Origin: Armigeres subalbatus | Lineage: Eukaryota; Arthropoda; Insecta; Diptera; Culicidae | Direction of reading: 5' to 3' | NCBI RefSeq assembly: GCF_024139115.2 | Contig: NC_085140.1 | Location: 161,474,452 to 161,538,451, forward strand | Length of the DNA stretch: 64,000 nt | Shown here: positions 58,540-64,000 of the stretch, in pieces | Position numbering within the stretch: position 1 is the stretch's first letter | How the letters are laid out: every line of letters starts with the position of its first letter | Program-made: the position numbers and the translations under genes | The notes under the pieces: model-generated | The model's input: the letters and a program-made list of their open reading frames with translations, nothing else | Told to the model about the DNA's origin: nothing | Databases searched by the model: none

Positions 58540-59440
58540 TGAATGAAATGCACCACTGAATTGGGATTTGTTCACTGACCTCAAGTGGTTCTATAAGCCC
58601 CTTGGTGAAGAACTTTCAGCTTGATCAAAATTGCCGACCAACGACATAACAGATGCTCTGAATCTTCTTTCTATGTCACAGAAGGATATAGATCATTTTG
58701 AAGTTTCCTATAAGCTTCAAATGATATCGGCTCGGACAATGACACCATAATGAGATCCGTAAAAGTGCTTTAGGTCTCTTTTATATAATTCTAAAATGTT
58801 GCGAGTCATGGAAACATTTCGAGTGATAAAGCGCCTGATTGCCTGCCATTGGTTGTGCTCCTAAAATTGGTTTTATTTTCATAGATTCCCATACCTTCAG
58901 GTCCATACTAAGAGAAGAAGTTGGCAAGCTGCAAAAGGTTCCGGTCCTGTAAACTGACTGATGATCGGAGTCTCACCAGCATATCGGCTTTTTCGTTACT
59001 ATCTATTCCACAATGTCCTGAATCCATAGATTGACTTGGTTGCGACAAGACAGTTTTTGAGGACTGAATGCATTCCCAAACTTGTTTTGAAGTGCATGTT
59101 GCCGACTATAGAGCATTCAAACTGCTTGGCTGTCGGACATTATTCATATATGTGAGTGTCTGTAATTTACGCAAACATATTACAGAACACTATAGAATTG
59201 CGTGAACTTCCGCTGGAAATAGGGATGCCCATCTTCCCATGGGTATCGATATGTCTATCTCAGGGCCAGTAACTTCTGCCCCCACTTGGTTGTTCAGTTT
59301 TGAACCGCCTGTATAAAACGTAATTGATCCTGAGCGAAGTTTCGGTCCTCCATTTAACCATGTATTACGCCCGTGATCGATTACTTTGATTTGAACAGTC
59401 GATTGAAATTGTACTTTTGCTCCATCCAGTCTTCATTGTT
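58540..59440 (-). pseudogene. Ruined I-clade LINE, RNase H and C-terminal region
   Basis: On the minus strand, pieces in several frames follow the order of the ribonuclease H domain and tail of I/R1-type LINEs. 'SDSQAV' is followed by a broken metal-binding stretch near 59030. Then come 'FTGPEPFA', the 'RRFITRNVSMTRNILELYKR' segment with 'DLKHFYG', the 'FCDIERR' zinc-knuckle-like piece near 58690, and 'PRGL'. Nearly every 20-40 codons there is a stop or shift, so it is old. A Feilai SINE is inserted immediately upstream. Confidence 0.65.
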
Positions 59441-59479
59441 TAGTACTAGGGAGTTTATACTGAAGTTTTTTAGAATGCC

Positions 59480-59769
59480 AAGATGACCCTATGTCTCCTT
59501 AGCTTGTGCGGGTAAGACGCGCGGCTACAAAGCAAGACCATGCTGAGGGTGGCTGGGTTCGATTCCCGGTGCCGGTCTAGGCAATTTTCGGATTGGAAAT
59601 TGTCTCGACTTCCTGGGCATAAAAGTATCATCGTGCTAGCCTCATGATATACAAATGCAAAAATGGTAACCTGGCTTAGAAACCTCGCAGTTAATAACTG
59701 TTAAGCACTTCGCTTAATGAACACTAAGTTGCGAGGCGGCTCTGTCCCAGTGTGGGGATGTAATGCCAA

Positions 59770-59800
<31 letters not shown>

Positions 59801-59820
59801 AAGAAGAAGAAGATGACCCT
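59480..59820 (+). mobile_element. Full-length Feilai SINE with 11-bp target duplication
   Basis: The SINE (59491-59809) is flanked by the direct repeat AAGATGACCCT (59480-59490 and 59810-59820). Its head is 'gcgggtaagacgcgcggcta' with a B box in 'gggttcgattcccggtgccg'. The conserved body ends 'gtggggatgtaatgccaata' and runs into about 13 GAA triplets. Of the copies here it is the closest to intact and the youngest. Confidence 0.95.
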
Positions 59821-60049
59821 TAAGGTCACCCCCTAAGAGCTTTTTGGATCTTCTGTTCCTTAAAGCACTCTTTTCACCTTCTAATGTACAATTTGATGCA
59901 GAGGAAGCATGTACAGTACAGTATTTAGTGCACTTGATGGTGTACTGCTCATTGCACCTGTAATTTAGATGGTCGCTAATCGTTGAAGTTTTTTGATCTG
60001 AGCATTTGGCTTACAAAACCTAATAACTTTAGAAGAACTCACGAACATT

Positions 60050-60102
60050 GTTGCGAGGCAACAATGATTCAGTGAGGGATGTAATGCCAATAAAAAGAAG
60101 AC
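60050..60102 (+). mobile_element. Feilai 3'-end fragment
   Basis: 'ttgcgaggcaacaatgattc' and 'gggatgtaatgccaataaaa' match only the last ~50 bp of the SINE. Confidence 0.75.
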
Positions 60103-60109
60103 CTGGAGG

Positions 60110-61440
60110 ATTTCTGAAAGTATTTCAAAAGACCTCTGAACTAATAACTAGCTGAATCAATTTCGTATTTTTGTACGAACAAATGTCTGGAGGATTTAAC
60201 GAACGAACTTTAGGTAAATACATAAAATATCATATGGATCAAAATTTTGAAGTTAAGGTAAATAAAAATTCTAAGGAATTTTGGATAATATCTAATGACA
60301 TATGATGTTGAAGGACAGTAAATCCTGATATTTTAGATTTTTTGTTTTAAAGTTTTAATTTCTTCCGAAATATCTCCAGAAATTAGAAAATTTAGTTGAA
60401 AAATTCTTTTGAAAAATTAATAAAAATGAGATAGGAACCTAAAGAAATTTTCGAGAAGTTACAGACAGAAATCCGAAAGCATTGTACAGCAGGAAGTTTT
60501 AATTAAATTCCTGAAGAAATTTTCGAAAGAATTTCCTCATGAAATAAACTGAAAGATTTCTGGAAGAGTTTCAATGATTTTCGAAGAGATTCCTGAATGA
60601 ATGATCAAAAGATTATCCAGAAGGAATCTTTGAAGGTCTAAACGATTTTTGAAAAGTTACAAAGAAATCCAGACGAATGCCGGAAAAGAACTTTCGAACG
60701 ACTTCCTTGATGAAGTTGTTTCCGGGAAATTTTGAGAAAATTCAAGGAATTTCTTCAGATTTTCCGAAGGGCTTTCTGAGAAACTTTGAAGAGAAACTTT
60801 GCTAGAGCAATTCCAGCAGTGTTTCAAAGAAAATTTGGTAGGATTTTCAAAAAAATCCGAAAAGTATTTTAATTAAATTTCGTAGGTATTCTGAAGGAAT
60901 TTGAAGGATTTTCTAAAGTATTTCTGAAGAAATTCCTAAAAGAATTTGTGAAATTTCTTATAATTCCTTCTTTGAATTTTCAAAAGAATATCTAGAAGAA
61001 TATCCAAAGGAATTTATGAATATATCTTCTAAGTAATTTCTTTGAGGATTTTCTGAAGAAATGCCTGAAAACAAATCTTCATGGCATATCCAAAGAAATT
61101 TTGCAGAAATTTAAGAATGTTTGGAAATTCACCGAATTTATTTTGGAAATTTGTTCGGAAATTCCTTTCACGAATTCTTAATTTTAGAAATTCTTCCGAA
61201 ATACCTAATGAAAATTTTGAAGGAATTCCTTCAAGAACACTCTTACGGATATTGTTTCAGAAAATCTTTTGAAAATCCATTTTCTTCAGATATTCCTTTT
61301 GAAAACTCATCTTAGAAATCCTTTGAGAATTCCCTCTAAGAATTTTTTAGAAATTTCTTCGGATATTCCATTAGAAATTTCTTAATGAATTCGTTTGTAA
61401 AATCCTTTCGATATTTTTCTGGGAGAAACCTTGCGAGAAT
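60110..61440. repeat. Diffuse, ancient GAATTTC/GAAATTC minisatellite
   Basis: Short blocks such as 'gaatttctgaagaaattcc' and 'ggaatttctgaag' recur at irregular 20-35 bp spacing throughout. The alternation of GAATTTC and GAAATTC with 4-5 nt between them is that of the arrays at 19.1 and 47 kb, but copies have decayed past clear periodicity. No coding sequence. Confidence 0.7.
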
Positions 61441-61779
61441 TCATATAAAAATACTCTAATTTTATGAATACAATTAAATTTCAGGAAAATATTCAATCTG
61501 GTGGGTCAGTAATAAGAAAACTTAAAGTGGACCCTTTTTTTTTCTCAGTACAACTTTGGCGTATATAAATACATTTCATGGAACATATTGGATTTGGTAT
61601 GGCACGCGCCCCAGGTTAAATCCGCCAGTGCTAGTTAGTTTTGGTTAAACGTGTTATTCTACGTATTTCTAGTTTAAAGAATAAATTCCCAATTAATGAG
61701 AAAATTTAAACAAATAATAGTATTCAGACTAATTCTAAACAATAGTGATTTACGATAATCATTTTTATCACGAAAAAAG

Positions 61780-61935
61780 GAGGAACAGTGAGAAGTGAGG
61801 AAAAGTGAAGAGTGAGGAATACTAAGAAATGAAGGAAAGTGAGAAGTGGGTGAAATTGAGAAGTGAAGATAACTTAGATAAATGAGAAAAAGGGAAAAAA
61901 ATAAGTATTTAGAAATGTGGGAAATAAGAGGGAGG
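61780..61935 (+). repeat. GA-rich 'gtgagaagtgagg' repeat
   Basis: Degenerate 12-14-bp units related to the flanks of the 57.4-58.1 kb polypurine tract. Confidence 0.75.
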
Positions 61936-61939
61936 ATGA

Positions 61940-62055
61940 ATCATATCTTCCATTGCTTTATCCTGGGCATACGTCTACTTCTGAAACAGGAATAACATCG
62001 AGCATTGCGGAAGTTCCGGACATACGCATTATTTTTTTTTAAGAATACACCTTAA
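61940..62055 (+). repeat. Fragment of the 24.9-kb tandem repeat family
   Basis: 'ccattgctttatcctgggca' and 'gcattgcggaagttccggac' correspond to two decayed units of 24885-25130. Confidence 0.55.
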
Positions 62056-62080
62056 TCATTCAACTTTTTCATGAGTAAAC

Positions 62081-62330
62081 TTCTTCTTCTTCAATGGCTC
62101 TACATTCCAACAGGAACTTGGCCTGCTTTTGAACTTAGTATTATATTAGCATTTCCTCAGTTATTAATTGAAAGCTTTTCTATGCCCGCCTTTGCATGAT
62201 TAAGTACAATGGATACCCAGGGAGTCGAGAATGTTTCCAACCCGAAAACATCCTAGACCGGACCGAGAATCGAACTCGCCATCTCTGGATTGGCACGCAA
62301 GGCTACTGGAGACCCCATCCTGAGTAAACT
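62081..62330 (-). mobile_element. Feilai-related SINE subfamily, minus strand
   Basis: Reverse-complemented it has a B box in 'gagttcgattctcggtccgg' and then the Feilai layout in diverged form: 'ggttggaaacattctcgact', 'ccctgggtatcc', 'ttcaattaataactgaggaa'. It ends 'catt' plus (GAA)n. It is at most about 70% like the other copies, so it is a separate subfamily. Confidence 0.85.
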
Positions 62331-62488
62331 ATAAACTATTAGTCCCAATCAAGGGCTAACAATTATCTTTGCCTCAAACCGGCGAATTCAAGCTTTCTGT
62401 GAAAAAAATACGTCTGCATGATTCGGAATTGTGGCTGTTGTTATATCCACCATTCTGTTTTAATTTTGGCACCACTCTAAGTCAATAT

Positions 62489-62680
62489 CAGTCAAACCTC
62501 TAAGAGTCGATGTTCTATGACTGTATATCGACTCATGGAAGCCAATTATACCACGTTAAAACATATTTTACTGTTACTGTGATGGCCTCTTCAAAACAGC
62601 TTTACAAAAGATTTTCTATTCTCATCTCTATATTTCCATGAGTCGATGGTCCTTCAAGATCGACTCATAGAGGTGAGTAC
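62489..62680. mobile_element. Decayed pogo-like MITE
   Basis: The left end 'cagtcaaacctctaagagtc' pairs with the right end, reverse-complemented 'gtactcacctctatgagtcg'. Both share inner 'gatcttgaaggaccatcgac'-type sequence related to the MITE at 6464-7070. Confidence 0.6.
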
Positions 62681-62699
62681 ACCAAAATTACACCAAATG

Positions 62700-63530
62700 A
62701 ACGTGATGTCAAACAGCCTTTTTATGTCAAATGAACTGATCTCGGCTTGAAAGCAAATTTAAAAGTTTAAGTAATACTGAGAATACTTGAGTGAATATTT
62801 TCGGTTTAGTTCAAATGTAAAACTAATTTCAAATTTATATATTTCCAATCACTTCATTTTGTATATATTATTTATAAAAAATGATGATTGTTTTGGTAGA
62901 GAAGAAATTAAAGTGTTTAAAACCATATGATATTTAATATATAAAATAATGCTTTTATAAACTTGAAGACAATCAAGCTTCCAACACAAGCGAACAAATC
63001 ACTTTAATGGTTTCTTGTTTGCCTAGTGGTATAATCCCGCCTTAAGGCTAAATCTAAGAATAAATGGATAGACACTTGTAATCTGTTCATTTTATGAATT
63101 TTGATGATCATGCGAAAATGACATGAGACTGATATAAGAAATGGACGAAAATATACCCAAACATATATATATTTTTATTAATACGTATAAACATCCATAA
63201 GTTATCTAATTCTAAAAAATCATTATCTTATGCTTTATACCTTTATCTAGTGCCGTCATTCACATATTTGTCTCTGTGTTGGCTATATGCGCATAACGAC
63301 AGTATAGGTACATATAATAGCTAAACTAAACTAAACTAAACATCAAATATTTTAAACCACTAAAAAAATCAAATCAATCAAAATAACAGAAGTATTGTTT
63401 TGAAATATCTGAAAACAATTGATTGAGATGTCATCAACTTGCATGTAGAGACACTAAGTGCAAATAGTAATAACAATTGTGGAATGAGTCATTTGAATTG
63501 GTCAGCATATCAAAAATAAAAACTGCTAAC
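62700..63530. other. AT-rich DNA; (CTAAA)n at 63321-63340
   Basis: No gene. A short pentamer microsatellite and a 'gacagtataggta' block related to the inverted repeat at 33675-33754 are present. Confidence 0.5.
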
Positions 63531-63534
63531 TGCC

Positions 63535-63665
63535 ATAAGACGAGTTAGTACGAGGAACTGAAGACGGCCTTACTGTTGAGGTCAAAATACGTATCTGAAA
63601 AGTTACAAACAAATGGTGGAATTAAATGGGATAGTAGTAGCTCGTCTCCTGCAGATATTCCACTC
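63535..63665. mobile_element. Single-arm copy of the 8.9-kb foldback element
   Basis: 'gaagacggccttactgttga', 'tcaaaatacgtatctg' and 'ggtggaattaaatgggatag' follow the order of the right arm of 8947-9192. The other arm is absent. Confidence 0.75.
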
Positions 63666-64000
63666 AAAAGTTTTTAATAATTTTCCTATGAAAACTGCTG
63701 TTAATTTGAACAATTTAAATTAGAGTGTAATTTTTTGACTAGTGGGTCGAAAATATTCAAACGTAGTATATAACAATTTCAACATATTTGTAGTTCACTG
63801 CCAAAATTTCAGCCTGATCGGTCATCGGGGAACAAAGTTACAGCTTGTCAAAGTTGACCATTTTGTATGAAAATCGCCCTCCGCTGCTAGTATTCGAAAC
63901 ACAGGTGTACGTACCCTCCCACTTTTTCTCCACTCCTAAAACATGCCAGGACCCCAACAAATGATCCAGCAAAGTTTATCAGACCCAAAGTTATGGAAAT
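63666..64000. other. Unclassified sequence at the window edge
   Basis: 'ctgatcggtcatcggggaac' and 'ttacagcttgtcaaagttga' look like part of a repeat that continues beyond the window. No coding domain is visible. Confidence 0.35.

Overview
The window is nuclear DNA of a culicine mosquito, most probably Aedes. The main reason is several copies of a tRNA-derived SINE with the layout of Feilai, a family described from Aedes aegypti: Pol III A/B boxes, a conserved body, and a tail running into a (GAA)n tract. The base composition is AT-rich. Non-LTR retrotransposon debris, a Penelope-like remnant and many short terminal-inverted-repeat (TIR) elements fit the same host. I see no complete conventional host gene. 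The best host-gene evidence is a probable 3'-terminal exon on the minus strand (about 10.8-11.7 kb), with a good splice acceptor and a long putative 3' UTR.

Layout. 0-9.3 kb: AT-rich DNA, a dispersed 130-170 bp tandem repeat, a 97-bp tRNA-like insertion whose empty site is also present, a truncated RTE-type LINE, a divergent tandem array, and a run of TIR/foldback elements, one nested inside another. 9.3-12.7 kb: the probable terminal exon. 12.8-15.4 kb: a C-free 10/11-bp minisatellite. 15.4-19.1 kb: intergenic or intronic DNA with a more complex island at 17.5-18.3 kb. 19.1-21.1 kb: a 23-bp palindromic minisatellite. 21.1-23.5 kb: unrecognised, decayed protein-coding remnants on the minus strand, split by a Feilai SINE. 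24.9-27.2 kb: two tandem arrays. 27.7-29.3 kb: a 5'-truncated, frameshifted Jockey-clade LINE. 30-41 kb: MITEs, SINEs, a Penelope-like remnant and a second LINE. 41.3-46 kb: mostly featureless. 46-52.3 kb: another 23-bp palindromic minisatellite interrupted by a 405-bp foldback element and other repeats. 53.4 kb: a 256-bp TIR element with a perfect 9-bp target duplication. 56.8-61.4 kb: a MITE, a polypurine tract, a ruined I-clade LINE RNase H region, Feilai, and a diffuse minisatellite. 61.8-64 kb: more repeats.

No set of genes here works together in a pathway. The region reads as an old, unconstrained transposon-rich interval. The two most unusual signals are (i) at least two, possibly three, minisatellites that look unrelated but share one 23-bp grammar (GAAATTC-N4-GAATTTC), and (ii) small elements whose terminal repeats are themselves built from inverted short tandem repeats. 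The terminal exon with a possible stop-codon readthrough and the unidentified minus-strand coding remnants are the best protein-level leads.
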